From NCBI GenBank assembly GCA_039819785.1, contig JBCBRH010000026.1:1-62226 (forward strand): a DNA stretch of 62,226 nt, written 5' to 3'. Below the pieces are notes generated by a model. It saw nothing but the letters and a program-made list of their open reading frames with translations. It was not told the DNA's origin and made no database searches. Of this stretch, positions 1 through 9,048 are shown one piece after another. The stretch comes from JBCBRD01 sp039819785. GTDB taxonomy: Bacteria > Pseudomonadota > Alphaproteobacteria > Rhizobiales > Hyphomicrobiaceae. The translations under genes and the position numbers were made by a program. How positions within the stretch are numbered: the first letter of the stretch is position 1; the number at the start of each line of letters is the position of its first letter.

Positions 1-1
1 A

Positions 2-1741
2 ACGCAAAACAGCACGATCCAACAGACTGTGACTATCAGCGAGGCCGGAACCTACGCCCTATCTTTCGAATTCGCGCTTGGATGGAACAACCCAGCGACC
101 AACGGCATGCAGGTCATCGTCGACGGCCAGGTCATCGACACGCTCCAGCCAACAACGCCCGGCTACCAAGCCTACACCACCAACCTGTTCTTGGAAGCCG
201 GCACCGTCGACATCGCGTTCGCCGGCATCGGTCCAAGCGACGGACGCGGCACCCATATCGACACCGTTTCGCTAATCGCCACCGACACACCGGCTGACGC
301 CATCGACGACACATTCAATTTGATCACAGGCAGTGGCAGCGCCAGCTTCAACGTTCTGGCCAACGATGACGGGAGTGCTCTGACGGTCACCGGCTACAGC
401 GGCGGAGCATTGGGTGCCCCTGTTTCGGTGACGTCCACGGGCGGCCGGTCTGCAACCGTGTCACTCAACCCCGATGGCACGCTTGACGTTGATCCAGGCA
501 GCGCGTTCGACGATCTCGCAGCCGGCTCGACCGATACATTGACCTTGACCTATGACGTGGCCGACTTCGATGGCGATGTCGATACGGCCCAAGTGACTTT
601 GAACGTCACCGGCGAAGACGCGACGGAGTTTTCACTGGCCGGAACAGATCGCGCCGTCGTCGTCGATCTCCGCGACAACACAGTCGCCAACGCCGTTCGC
701 GTCCTCCCGCTCGGCGACAGCATCACCGATGGTCTGGCAGTCGCGGGAAGCTACCGCGCGCTGCTGTGGGAATCCCTCGTTGAAGACAATGGGCTATGGC
801 TCGACTACGTCGGAAACTTCTCCAATAACCCCGGCCCGAACCTGCATGACCCCGATCACCAGGGCATCCCCTTCGGCTCGGCAACGACGGCCGCAGCTGA
901 CATCAACGCCACATTGACCGCCAACCCGACCGACATTGCATTGATCATGCTGGGCACAAACGATGTCGCGTTTGAGAACGGACCAAACGTGATCCCGCAG
1001 ACGCAGTCGGAAATCCTGACGATCATGCAGGCCATCGATTTGGCAAACCCCGATGCCCAAATCTATCTGGCGACCGTCACACCACGCACCGACCCAGCGC
1101 TGCAGGCTGTGATCGAAGCCTATAACGCCGCCTTGCCAGAGTTCGTCCTGTCGGCGCAAACCTCCGGTATCGACGTCACGTTGGTGGACATGTCAGCCGT
1201 CGGCGTGAACGACCTTTATGACAGTGTCCATCCCAATGCGACCGGCCACACGGAAATCAGCACCGCATGGGCCGCGTCTCTCTTCGACAACGCCTCGATC
1301 ACCGCAGGAACCTTCAACGCCACGACATCCAGTCTCGACACAGATGTCGAACGCGTGATCGGCTCGGATGCCGGCGACCGCATTTTCGGTGACAGCGGCG
1401 AAGAAAACCTGATCGGCGGAGGCGGCCAGGACTGGCTCGAAGGCCGCGGCGGCGATGACCTTTTGACAGGTGGGTCCGACCGCGACGTCTTTGCATTTGA
1501 GTTCGGCGAAGGGGTCGACACCATCACGGACTTCACAGACGGTCAGGACCTGATTGCATTGTCAGGCCTTGAATTCGGAACTGCGAATGGTCAAGCCACA
1601 TTCCTGGGTGCGCAATTGGTCGGCGGCTCAGCCGCAGACAGCGCACTGGTTGTGAGTGACGGCGCAGGTGGTGCGAGCCAAACCCTGGCCATCCTGTCGA
1701 ACGTTTCCGTCGCCAATCTGAACGTCGACGACATCCTCTGA
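2..1741 (+). CDS. RTX-type secreted SGNH/GDSL hydrolase (5' end missing)
   Basis: The reading frame is open to the left edge, so the N-terminus lies outside the window; the first in-window start-like codon is a GTG at 29. In order it shows a beta-rich carbohydrate-binding-like stretch, a cadherin/VCBS-like beta domain (about nt 300-610), an SGNH hydrolase domain (about nt 690-1300), glycine/aspartate-rich calcium-binding repeats (nt 1360-1480) and a short hydrophobic C-terminal tail. The hydrolase shows GDSITDG (block I Ser), GTND and a late DSVHP block carrying the Asp/His pair. RTX repeats followed by such a tail are typical of type I secretion substrates, so this is probably an extracellular esterase or deacetylase acting on a polysaccharide or ester. 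The substrate is unknown. No type I exporter genes are visible here; they may lie upstream. Confidence 0.85.
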   Translation, partial: TQNSTIQQTVTISEAGTYALSFEFALGWNNPATNGMQVIVDGQVIDTLQPTTPGYQAYTTNLFLEAGTVDIAFAGIGPSDGRGTHIDTVSLIATDTPADAIDDTFNLITGSGSASFNVLANDDGSALTVTGYSGGALGAPVSVTSTGGRSATVSLNPDGTLDVDPGSAFDDLAAGSTDTLTLTYDVADFDGDVDTAQVTLNVTGEDATEFSLAGTDRAVVVDLRDNTVANAVRVLPLGDSITDGLAVAGSYRALLWESLVEDNGLWLDYVGNFSNNPGPNLHDPDHQGIPFGSATTAAADINATLTANPTDIALIMLGTNDVAFENGPNVIPQTQSEILTIMQAIDLANPDAQIYLATVTPRTDPALQAVIEAYNAALPEFVLSAQTSGIDVTLVDMSAVGVNDLYDSVHPNATGHTEISTAWAASLFDNASITAGTFNATTSSLDTDVERVIGSDAGDRIFGDSGEENLIGGGGQDWLEGRGGDDLLTGGSDRDVFAFEFGEGVDTITDFTDGQDLIALSGLEFGTANGQATFLGAQLVGGSAADSALVVSDGAGGASQTLAILSNVSVANLNVDDIL

Positions 1742-1985
1742 CGCCGCTTTGTTCTGAGACCCATGCGTCTGAAACAGACACGGCCAAATGGTGACCTGAT
1801 CACACAAACATCGAATCGCTTTTTCGAAGACCTGACGCCTTGTTCGACAATCATCGAGGCTAAGCACGCAACCTGACCACGCCCGACGTCCGGTCATGGG
1901 CGAACTGCTGCCGCGTTCTGCTACACTCGAGCCTTTCAGTTATTGACCCACAGCAGAAGTTCTACGGATAACAACCATGCTTGCA

Positions 1986-2573
1986 CTAGATCCGTACGGT
2001 GCCCTCAACTCGAAATGATGGGTCTTGCTTTATGCGGCGACTGGAGTCGTCCGCCAACCAACGGTGCGCAAATGGTCCAACCCAAAGCGAGCGATCTAGA
2101 TTGCTTGGGTTTGCGGTTCTTTTCGTAGTTGATGTAGGGTGGGGTAGGTGCGGATTGCGCCATCGGACGATGGCATTTTCGTATGTTCTTTTTATCGATC
2201 GAGATAGAAACTTGTATCGGCGTTCGACTTGGCCCGCGCCATCGTGTCTTAGAGGGTCAGTGGATATTGCCAGACGGCCTTCTGTGATTACAGAATCAAC
2301 GATTGACGATCGCAAGAACTGGATAGTTGCGTGCTCTCCGCGGCAGGCCCAATCACCGCACGAGGAAATAAACTTCGCTGGCAGGACTGCTAGATCGTTT
2401 GGGGACCAGATAATGCCGTGCGATCCGATTTCTGAGACATTCCGCGTCACCGGAGGAGTTTCAGACTTCCATCTTGGTCCATCTATCAGAACAGTTTCGC
2501 GCTCACGGAGCAACGTTTCCATGAACGTGAATTCGTCATCGGGATGCATCACAAAACGTAATTGGCTTCTCAA
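1986..2573 (-). CDS. conserved hypothetical protein, about 195 aa
   Basis: I do not recognise a named family. The minus-strand translation looks like a real protein: balanced composition, a beta-rich N-terminal half (starting RSQLRFVMHPDDE), then a helical basic C-terminal part rich in Arg and Trp. The longest start is TTG at 2573; an ATG at 2549 lies eight codons further in. A plus-strand frame of similar length overlaps it almost completely but has a poorer, Ser/Arg-skewed composition, so the minus strand was chosen. It stands alone between the RTX hydrolase and an IS remnant, which suggests an accessory gene. No function is proposed. Confidence 0.55.
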   Translation of the reverse strand: MRSQLRFVMHPDDEFTFMETLLRERETVLIDGPRWKSETPPVTRNVSEIGSHGIIWSPNDLAVLPAKFISSCGDWACRGEHATIQFLRSSIVDSVITEGRLAISTDPLRHDGAGQVERRYKFLSRSIKRTYENAIVRWRNPHLPHPTSTTKRTANPSNLDRSLWVGPFAHRWLADDSSRRIKQDPSFRVEGTVRI

Positions 2574-2763
2574 TGGTGAAACGCCTCATACTTGAACGTG
2601 AACGGCATCAACACCGCACTGTAGTTAGATCATTGTAGGATTAGCAGTCCCAAGACGAACGCGGTGCACACTCACGAGATTCCGTCAGCCTTTGGCCCTC
2701 TGCTGACCTCGGTTGAGCGCCCTACCTCGTGTGTTCTTGAGGCTTGAGCCGACAGTCATTCGA

Positions 2764-2957
2764 CGCAGACAGGCACTTTCCAGACGTCCGCCGAACGCGC
2801 CGGACAGTCGGTGGGCGGAAAGGAGGTTGCCGACCGAATCTGGCTGGTCAGCTTCATGGCCTACGATCTCGGCTTCTTCGACGATGAAACCTGCCGCCTC
2901 GAACCCGTTGCAAACCCCTTCGCGGTCCGCAATGTGTTACCCATGTCTCGGGAATAA
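2764..2957 (+). pseudogene. 3' remnant of an IS481-like (integrase-core) transposase
   Basis: Only the last roughly 64 codons of a transposase remain, read in the frame ending at TAA 2955-2957. The segment IWLVSFMAYDLGFFDDETC, followed by a LEPVANPF stretch, is the characteristic C-terminal tail of an rve-domain transposase common in Alphaproteobacteria. The catalytic DDE core is absent. Just after the stop, the motif ctatgtctccggaac resembles the terminal end of such elements. The remnant sits immediately beside tRNA-Arg, a usual spot for element debris. Confidence 0.7.
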
Positions 2958-2994
2958 ACCGTAACCTATGTCTCCGGAACGGACCAAAAGTCAT

Positions 2995-3071
2995 TGGTGA
3001 CCCCGACAGGATTTGAACCTGTGACCTACGGATTAGGAATCCGTCGCTCTATCCGACTGAGCTACGGGGCC
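2995..3071 (-). tRNA. tRNA-Arg (anticodon CCU)
   Basis: The minus strand folds as a full cloverleaf. A seven-pair acceptor stem starts GGCCCCG, the D arm contains AGCTCAGTCGGATAGAGC, and the anticodon loop TTCCTAA gives CCU, which reads AGG. The T arm has loop TTCAAAT and CCA is encoded at the 3' end. Confidence 0.96.
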
Positions 3072-3665
3072 GTTCTGAATGGGCGGGCGCATTTTGGTTC
3101 CGCGCACATGACGGATACGAACTGCCGTCCCGCCATCTCGCCGTCCCGGCAGCAAAGCACAATCCGCGGAAAGACGGAATGCCTGAGCCGCAAGGGGCTT
3201 CAGCGCGTTACCTGCCGATGTCGAGGGCGCGGCCCCATACGCATCAAACGGCAGCATCCCTCTTCCGCAACTTCGCTCCAAAACCTCATTGTCAGCACAT
3301 CTCCGAATTAGAGGGGCGAGCGTTTCCCAAGGGGCTTCGATCGGCAAGATGACGTGGGCGTCGCTGATCAAACGCGAGGCCATGGCTCTGAATTAGACTC
3401 AAACTGAGCACAATCTGAATATCGTTCAAGAAAAACAAAGCCTAACAATTCCAAAAGCTTGGTGTGCTACAAGAAGTGCTACAACCTATAGTTTTACACA
3501 GGCTCGGATTTTCCCACTGCAACTTCTGCGCGCATCGCCCTAGCATCGTTTTTTGACGGACTGTCAAACATTGCAAAACCGTCATCAAAACACGCCAGCC
3601 AGAGCAGAAGGACGACAGATCCTACTGCAAGGGCTGAAACGAAACGGGGTTGGGGGAATTAAACG
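3072..3665. other. intergenic region between tRNA-Arg and the large RTX gene
   Basis: No convincing gene is present. A minus-strand frame runs into the tRNA and gives the usual nonsense translation of a tRNA. The last 250 bases are AT-richer and probably hold the promoter of the RTX gene; the gene is preceded by a G-rich ribosome binding site (gggttgggggaatt). Confidence 0.6.
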
Positions 3666-6600
3666 ATGGCGCTCGTACGGATCGAATGGATACCAGTCCA
3701 AGTTGCAAATCTTGGCCTTTTCGGCCTCGACCATCTGCAATTGGTCTACCAGCCAGATGACCTCATTGGACAAACCGGCCAGGAGGATTGGTTCGTCCTC
3801 GAAGGCACCCGTGATCTCGCAGCTGGCGCGATCCAGGCCACGTTAGGCGTCGAAGGATCGGATGGCCAAACTCGATTGTCCGAAGCCAATGTCATCGAAG
3901 ACCCCAACCACCCAATAGGGATCCGATACCCGACCGCCGAAGAACTGGTCGACCTCATCGGCACACCGCAGTCCCGCGGCAGCACACCAATATCCTTTGG
4001 CGATCCCTTCACGGCGTGGCAGACGATGGCCGTGTACGGCGCCGAAATCAACGACCAGAAATTGAACTACATCGGATCTGGAATTCCGCTTACCGGCGTG
4101 TCAACGGTGAACTCCACGTCCGTGATTGCCAGCGTGTTGAATTCGGTCGGGCTGGATCTCACCAATCATTTTCCATCTGGTCTGCGGTTTTCACCCGGCT
4201 ACAAAACCCTCATCGGCACCACGAATGACGATGAGCTGACAATCGTGCGGCAGTTCGAAAATCTCGTCGGCGGCGTGGGTGAAGACACGTTTTTTGGCAC
4301 CAACGGCGGCGGCAATGAACGCTTCTATGGTGGCGTGGACGACGACAGGTTCAACCACAGCAGCGGCTTCGACCTCTATCACGGCGGGGAATCCTACAAG
4401 CCATATGCCGAAGACGGATTGGACACACTGGTCCTCGACGGTGTCGGCGTCACTTTCATCCGTAAGAACCCCGACCACATTGAACACCTTGTGGCCCAAT
4501 ACCTGCTGCTGGCCGACGGGCAAGACAATTGGGTGTTCTCGGTCGAGCGCTATGAGTGGCTGAACTCAACCGACAAAATCTACCTGGGCCCGGGTCTGGA
4601 ACTCCTGGACGATGGCCTGATCCTGGATCTCAAGGGGCAGCAAAACGAAACGGGAGAAGCAAAGAAGGGCGACGTCGTCTTCTTTGAAGAATTCTCCGAC
4701 GGTCTGCTGATCAACGCCGCCCAGTCGAACGCCCTCTTCGTGGAAGACAACACCAACCATGGCCAGGAAAACGGTCTGTGGATCGAAAACGCCGAATGGA
4801 TCGTCGGCAGCTCAGACGACGACCGCATCTATCTTGCCGCCGAAATGCGCGGCGCTGAAGGTGGTGAAGGTGACGACCTGATCGACGCCCGCCTCGTCGA
4901 TGGCAGCGGTGGCACCGGTCCGGAAGACAATGGCGCCGAACTCCACGGCGGTGCTGGCGATGACACGCTGATCGCATCCAATGGCCAGTCCGTGGCGTTT
5001 GGTGGTGAAGGCGATGACACCTTCATTCTAACAACCTTGAACAATCGCCCCGACGCACTCGGCAGCGTGGAACTGACAATTTCAGATGCGGAAAGCACCG
5101 ACAGCCTGTTGGCCCCGATCAATCTGTTCAACCAGTCTGGCGGCAGCTTTGAAGGCTCCGAACTGCTACCTGTCCTGGGCGCGATCGGCAGTTATGACGA
5201 CCTCCTCGACGGTCAGACCCTGCGCTTCGAATGGCGGCCGGAAAGCACCCTCGTCTACTCTACGGACCTGTCGGTTGGCTTGATCCCGTTTTTCGGATCC
5301 ATCACTTATGAACTCGATGGTACGGACCTTCTCATCGACTTCCAAAGCGGCACCACATTGAACACATTCACCGGAGACCCCGAGGATGGCGGTGTCCCCA
5401 TCACACTCGTCGTGGGTGACCCAACCAGTGAAACCACCGTTCGCGTCACCGACTTCGACGAAGGCGACCTCGGTATCGTGTTCCACGAAGTCGGGGACCC
5501 TGTGCAAGTCGGTACCGATAGCCGCGGCGCGCTGTTTTCGTTCCCCGGCCGCGACGCCGCTGTTCAGGCCATGACCAATGGCGGCACACTGCTTGATCCA
5601 ATTGATGCCCGCCCCGATGCCCCATCCACCAACCCAAACCTTGAGCGTCCCACTTCTGCCGGGTCAGATCAGCTGGTCGGCGGCCAGGGCGACGACATCC
5701 TGACCTCGACCACATCGTCATCCACACTCATCGGCGAAGGCGGCAACGATAACCTGACCGGCGGCAACGGCGATGACATCCTGGATGGCGGACAGGGCAA
5801 TGACACCTTAAACGGCGGCAATGGGAACGATGACTACCGCGTCGATTCAACCGGCGACATCGTCAACGAGGCTGGAACGTCTGGCACCGACAGCGTCTAC
5901 GCCTCCATCAGCTACACACTGTCAGCTGGCGTGGAAAACCTGTTTCTCTCAGGCGCGGCAACCACGGGAACCGGCAATGAACGCGACAACCAATTGACAG
6001 GCAACGAAGGCGACAACGTCCTCGCAGGTGGCAGCGGCAACGACATCCTGTTCGGGAACTTCGGTAACGATACCCTGAGCGGCGGCGATGGCAATGACAC
6101 CTACCTTTACGTGGCTGGAACCGGTGACGCGGTCATAAACGATACCTCCAGCGCGGCCGACAATGACAGGCTGCTCCTGAACGGCGACCTCACGACAAGC
6201 GACCTTTCCTTCCACCGGGCCTCCAGCAATCCAAACGATCTCATCGTAATCACCTCGGCAGGAGACCGCCTGACCATCACCGACTACTATACGGGTGCCG
6301 CAGCCGGCATCGATACCTTCGTCTTCGACACCGGCAACGCGTGGGATCGCACCGCCCTGGATGCAGCCGTCGGAAGCCTGTCTGCCACTGGCAACGAGGC
6401 ACCGATTGCACGCGATGACCTTGACTTCATCATCCCAACAGCGACCTTCACCATCCAGGCGGCAGCCCTGCTTGCAAACGACCGTGACAATGACGGCGAT
6501 ACGCTCACAATCACATCCGTCTCAACCCCATCCATCGGATCCGCCACGCTTCTGGCCTCCGGCGGCATTGAGGTGAGCGTACCGTCCGGCACGACAGATG

Positions 6601-7958
6601 CCATCACGTTCTCCTACACGATCTCGGATGGCCAAGGCGGTCAGTCCACGGCCTCAACATCCTTCACGCTCTTCGAGGACGCAGTGGTGGGCGGGGCATC
6701 CCTGACAGCGGTCGACGACAGCGGTTTTGAAGCCGCGGACATCGGCACCCTTGTCGTATCAGCAGGCCGACTGTTCGCAAACGACCAGACCACGGACCCA
6801 CAATCACTTGCGTTGACTTCCGTCGGAAACCCCACGAACGGAACCGTCAGCATAGACGCCAACGGCGACATCATCTTTGTGCCAACCAATGGCTACGGCG
6901 GCGCTGCATCCTTCACCTACACTGTGAGCGACGGGTCTGGCGCATCCTCAACAGCAAACGTCAACCTGACCGTTTTTGCCGTCAACACCATCACCGGTGA
7001 CGCCGCCAACAACACCATCAATGGAACAACCGGTTGGGACGCAATCGACGCCGGTGATGGAAACGATGTCGTAACCGCCGGCAACGGCGCCGACGACGTG
7101 TTCGGCGGCAACGGCAAAGACAGCATCGACGGGGGCTCAGGTGCGGACATCCTGGACGGCGGCGCCGGCAATGATGAAATCAGCGGCGGCGGTGCGTTCG
7201 ACATCATCTACGGGGGCGACAACGGCGACAAGCTTTGGGGCGATGCAGGTAACGACACCGTTTCCGGCGGCTCAGGCGCGGACGAGATCTACGGCGGCTC
7301 CGGAACGGACGTCCTCTACGGCGACAACAGCGGCGACACAATCGACGGTGGCAGCGGCACCGACTATGTCTACGGTGGCTCCGGCGCGGATGTTCTATCT
7401 GGCGGAAGTGGCCGTGATTACCTGTATGGCGAAGCATCCAATGACACCATCAGCGGCAACGACGGCAACGACGACATCTACGGTGGCGGCGGATTCGACA
7501 TCATCTCTGGCGACGAAGGCAATGATCAGCTTTGGGGCGAAGCTGGCAATGACAGCATCAGCGGTGGAAATGGCGCGGATGCTCTCTCATCGGGCTCTGG
7601 TTCCGACACATTGGACGGCGGTGCCGGCAACGACGCCCTGACCGCAGACGAAGGGTCCAACACCGTGATCGGCGGCACCGGCAACGATCTCATGTTATCG
7701 GGTTCGGGATCAGATACGTTCGTGTTCGCCATGAACGATGGCAACGACACGATCGACGGTTTCAGCTTTGCGAGCAGTTCAGCGAACAGCGCCGACAAGC
7801 TTGACCTGACCGCTTACGGCTTCGCCACCTCAGCTGAGGTGACAGCACTGACGACCCAATCTGGCAACGACATCGTCATCCAACTCGATACGGCAAACAG
7901 CATCACCATCACACTGGCGAGCATCGCCGACTTGAGCGCGAGTGACCTGCTGCTGTAG
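3666..7958 (+). CDS. large RTX repeat protein, probable type I secretion substrate (1430 aa)
   Basis: The protein has no N-terminal signal peptide. Residues 1-200 are a non-repetitive beta-rich region of unknown role. Calcium-binding nonapeptide blocks of the GGxGxDxLx type start around residue 200 and recur near 380-450, 670-720, 760-810 and densely at 1105-1350. Two cadherin/VCBS-like beta sandwiches (about 920-1010 and 1020-1105) carry the typical NDxDGDTL and FTYTVSDG signatures. The end, after FVFAMNDGNDTIDGF, is a short acidic/hydrophobic tail as in type I secretion signals. No catalytic domain was recognised, so a surface adhesin, matrix or S-layer-like role is more likely than an enzyme. 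Similar composition to the RTX hydrolase at 2-1741 suggests a shared exporter outside the window. ATG 3666 has a plausible ribosome binding site. Confidence 0.88.
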   Translation: MALVRIEWIPVQVANLGLFGLDHLQLVYQPDDLIGQTGQEDWFVLEGTRDLAAGAIQATLGVEGSDGQTRLSEANVIEDPNHPIGIRYPTAEELVDLIGTPQSRGSTPISFGDPFTAWQTMAVYGAEINDQKLNYIGSGIPLTGVSTVNSTSVIASVLNSVGLDLTNHFPSGLRFSPGYKTLIGTTNDDELTIVRQFENLVGGVGEDTFFGTNGGGNERFYGGVDDDRFNHSSGFDLYHGGESYKPYAEDGLDTLVLDGVGVTFIRKNPDHIEHLVAQYLLLADGQDNWVFSVERYEWLNSTDKIYLGPGLELLDDGLILDLKGQQNETGEAKKGDVVFFEEFSDGLLINAAQSNALFVEDNTNHGQENGLWIENAEWIVGSSDDDRIYLAAEMRGAEGGEGDDLIDARLVDGSGGTGPEDNGAELHGGAGDDTLIASNGQSVAFGGEGDDTFILTTLNNRPDALGSVELTISDAESTDSLLAPINLFNQSGGSFEGSELLPVLGAIGSYDDLLDGQTLRFEWRPESTLVYSTDLSVGLIPFFGSITYELDGTDLLIDFQSGTTLNTFTGDPEDGGVPITLVVGDPTSETTVRVTDFDEGDLGIVFHEVGDPVQVGTDSRGALFSFPGRDAAVQAMTNGGTLLDPIDARPDAPSTNPNLERPTSAGSDQLVGGQGDDILTSTTSSSTLIGEGGNDNLTGGNGDDILDGGQGNDTLNGGNGNDDYRVDSTGDIVNEAGTSGTDSVYASISYTLSAGVENLFLSGAATTGTGNERDNQLTGNEGDNVLAGGSGNDILFGNFGNDTLSGGDGNDTYLYVAGTGDAVINDTSSAADNDRLLLNGDLTTSDLSFHRASSNPNDLIVITSAGDRLTITDYYTGAAAGIDTFVFDTGNAWDRTALDAAVGSLSATGNEAPIARDDLDFIIPTATFTIQAAALLANDRDNDGDTLTITSVSTPSIGSATLLASGGIEVSVPSGTTDAITFSYTISDGQGGQSTASTSFTLFEDAVVGGASLTAVDDSGFEAADIGTLVVSAGRLFANDQTTDPQSLALTSVGNPTNGTVSIDANGDIIFVPTNGYGGAASFTYTVSDGSGASSTANVNLTVFAVNTITGDAANNTINGTTGWDAIDAGDGNDVVTAGNGADDVFGGNGKDSIDGGSGADILDGGAGNDEISGGGAFDIIYGGDNGDKLWGDAGNDTVSGGSGADEIYGGSGTDVLYGDNSGDTIDGGSGTDYVYGGSGADVLSGGSGRDYLYGEASNDTISGNDGNDDIYGGGGFDIISGDEGNDQLWGEAGNDSISGGNGADALSSGSGSDTLDGGAGNDALTADEGSNTVIGGTGNDLMLSGSGSDTFVFAMNDGNDTIDGFSFASSSANSADKLDLTAYGFATSAEVTALTTQSGNDIVIQLDTANSITITLASIADLSASDLLL

Positions 7959-8037
7959 TCTCAGGGATCTGGGCGGCAGTTGAATTCTAGCCTTCGAAGA
8001 TTGGAACCAGAGCCTGTCAGACAGGACACATGAACGG

Positions 8038-8946
8038 ATGACAAACGGCTGCTTCAATCGAACAGCTGCAATGCCGTCAGTACGATTGACTTGGCTCGCT
8101 CTGGGTTGCGCGATCGCGGTCACATCGACGAACAGCGTAATCGCTCAAACACCGGCGCCCAGCGGGTGCGCACTGAAACCCATGTTCACGTCCACGATCC
8201 AATCCCAGACGGGCCCAGCAACATTCCAGCTATCGAACAAGCAGTCGATTCGCTTGGCCGATATTCAGGCGACAGCAGTCGCGCCCGCCACATCGGCCAG
8301 TTTGATCGGCCGCCGCCTGTCGTTTGCCATAACCAGCACCCAGCCCAACCGATATGGCGCCCTGCCCGCCCACGCTTTTTTCGCGGATGAAAATCAATCG
8401 CCGAACGGTACATCTGAAGCGCCAGCATCAGACAACTGGGTCCAGGCGAGACTTGTCCAATCCGGCCAAGCGATCTTTGATCCAGATCCGTTCAGAAGCA
8501 AAAAATCTCCACCGTCATCAGTCAATGCTCCTGCCAAGCCGCTGCCACCGCCGCTCTCCGAGCCGTTCCGTGACCATTGGGACTGCCTGACAGCCCTATC
8601 AGTCTTGGAACCCGAACGGACCTTGCCCCCGTTGGATGCCAGTCAGCCATCGGCATTGGAGAAACACATCGGGACATTTGTTGCCCTCAAAGGGCAGCCA
8701 ACGCGCATCTCCACATCCCGCAACCGCATGTTCCTCAATTTCGGTAAGGATTGGCGGACCGACACAACCATTGTCATCCCCTCACGGCTTATCGCGGCAT
8801 TTCCGGACTGGGCTGAGCAGCTGAAAGAGATAATAGACCAAGACGTCGTCGTTCGCGGTTGGCTGGAACGCCGTCGCGCTCCCATCATTACAGTCAATCA
8901 CCCCCAGGCCTTGCGCATCCTTCAGCCGACCCAAAAAGCGCGCTGA
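8038..8946 (+). CDS. periplasmic thermonuclease-like (SNase/OB-fold) protein
   Basis: The protein is about 302 aa from ATG 8038 and has a hydrophobic leader (LTWLALGCAIAVTSTNSVIAQ) typical of export. An in-frame ATG at 8071 is an equally good start. Residues 45-140 resemble the first half of staphylococcal-nuclease-like proteins (beta strands, IRLADIQA). The C-terminal 95 residues form an OB-like domain with LNFGKDWRTD and VVVRGWLERR, a layout I associate with alphaproteobacterial thermonuclease-family proteins. The classical Arg/Glu/Arg nuclease triad is not clearly present, so activity is uncertain. It faces carD tail to tail, with a strong terminator between them. Confidence 0.6.
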   Translation: MTNGCFNRTAAMPSVRLTWLALGCAIAVTSTNSVIAQTPAPSGCALKPMFTSTIQSQTGPATFQLSNKQSIRLADIQATAVAPATSASLIGRRLSFAITSTQPNRYGALPAHAFFADENQSPNGTSEAPASDNWVQARLVQSGQAIFDPDPFRSKKSPPSSVNAPAKPLPPPLSEPFRDHWDCLTALSVLEPERTLPPLDASQPSALEKHIGTFVALKGQPTRISTSRNRMFLNFGKDWRTDTTIVIPSRLIAAFPDWAEQLKEIIDQDVVVRGWLERRRAPIITVNHPQALRILQPTQKAR

Positions 8947-8974
8947 CAACATCATTGCGCGCCGGCCCAGACAC

Positions 8975-9011
8975 AAAAAAGCGGCCGCCGGTAATTGCAC
9001 CAGCGACCGCT
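8975..9011 (-). terminator. Rho-independent terminator of carD
   Basis: On the minus strand a 13-bp stem (agcggtcgctggt pairing with accggcggccgct, two G-U wobbles) encloses a six-base loop and is followed directly by six T. It lies 38 bp after the carD stop codon. Confidence 0.85.
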
Positions 9012-9048
9012 GTCGGTCTTTGTTGAGGCTTTAGGTCGGACTTAGCCC

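Noticed and set aside
1999..2595. Plus-strand open frame of about 198 codons
   Set aside because: It overlaps the minus-strand protein almost fully and has a Ser/Arg/Cys-skewed composition; it was judged a shadow.
3033..3383. Minus-strand open frame of 116 codons
   Set aside because: It reads into tRNA-Arg and ends in the typical tRNA nonsense peptide (GPVAQSDRATDS).
7005..7700. Short repeated units that could look like a satellite or CRISPR array
   Set aside because: They are the coding repeats for RTX calcium-binding nonapeptides, in one frame and diverged at synonymous sites.
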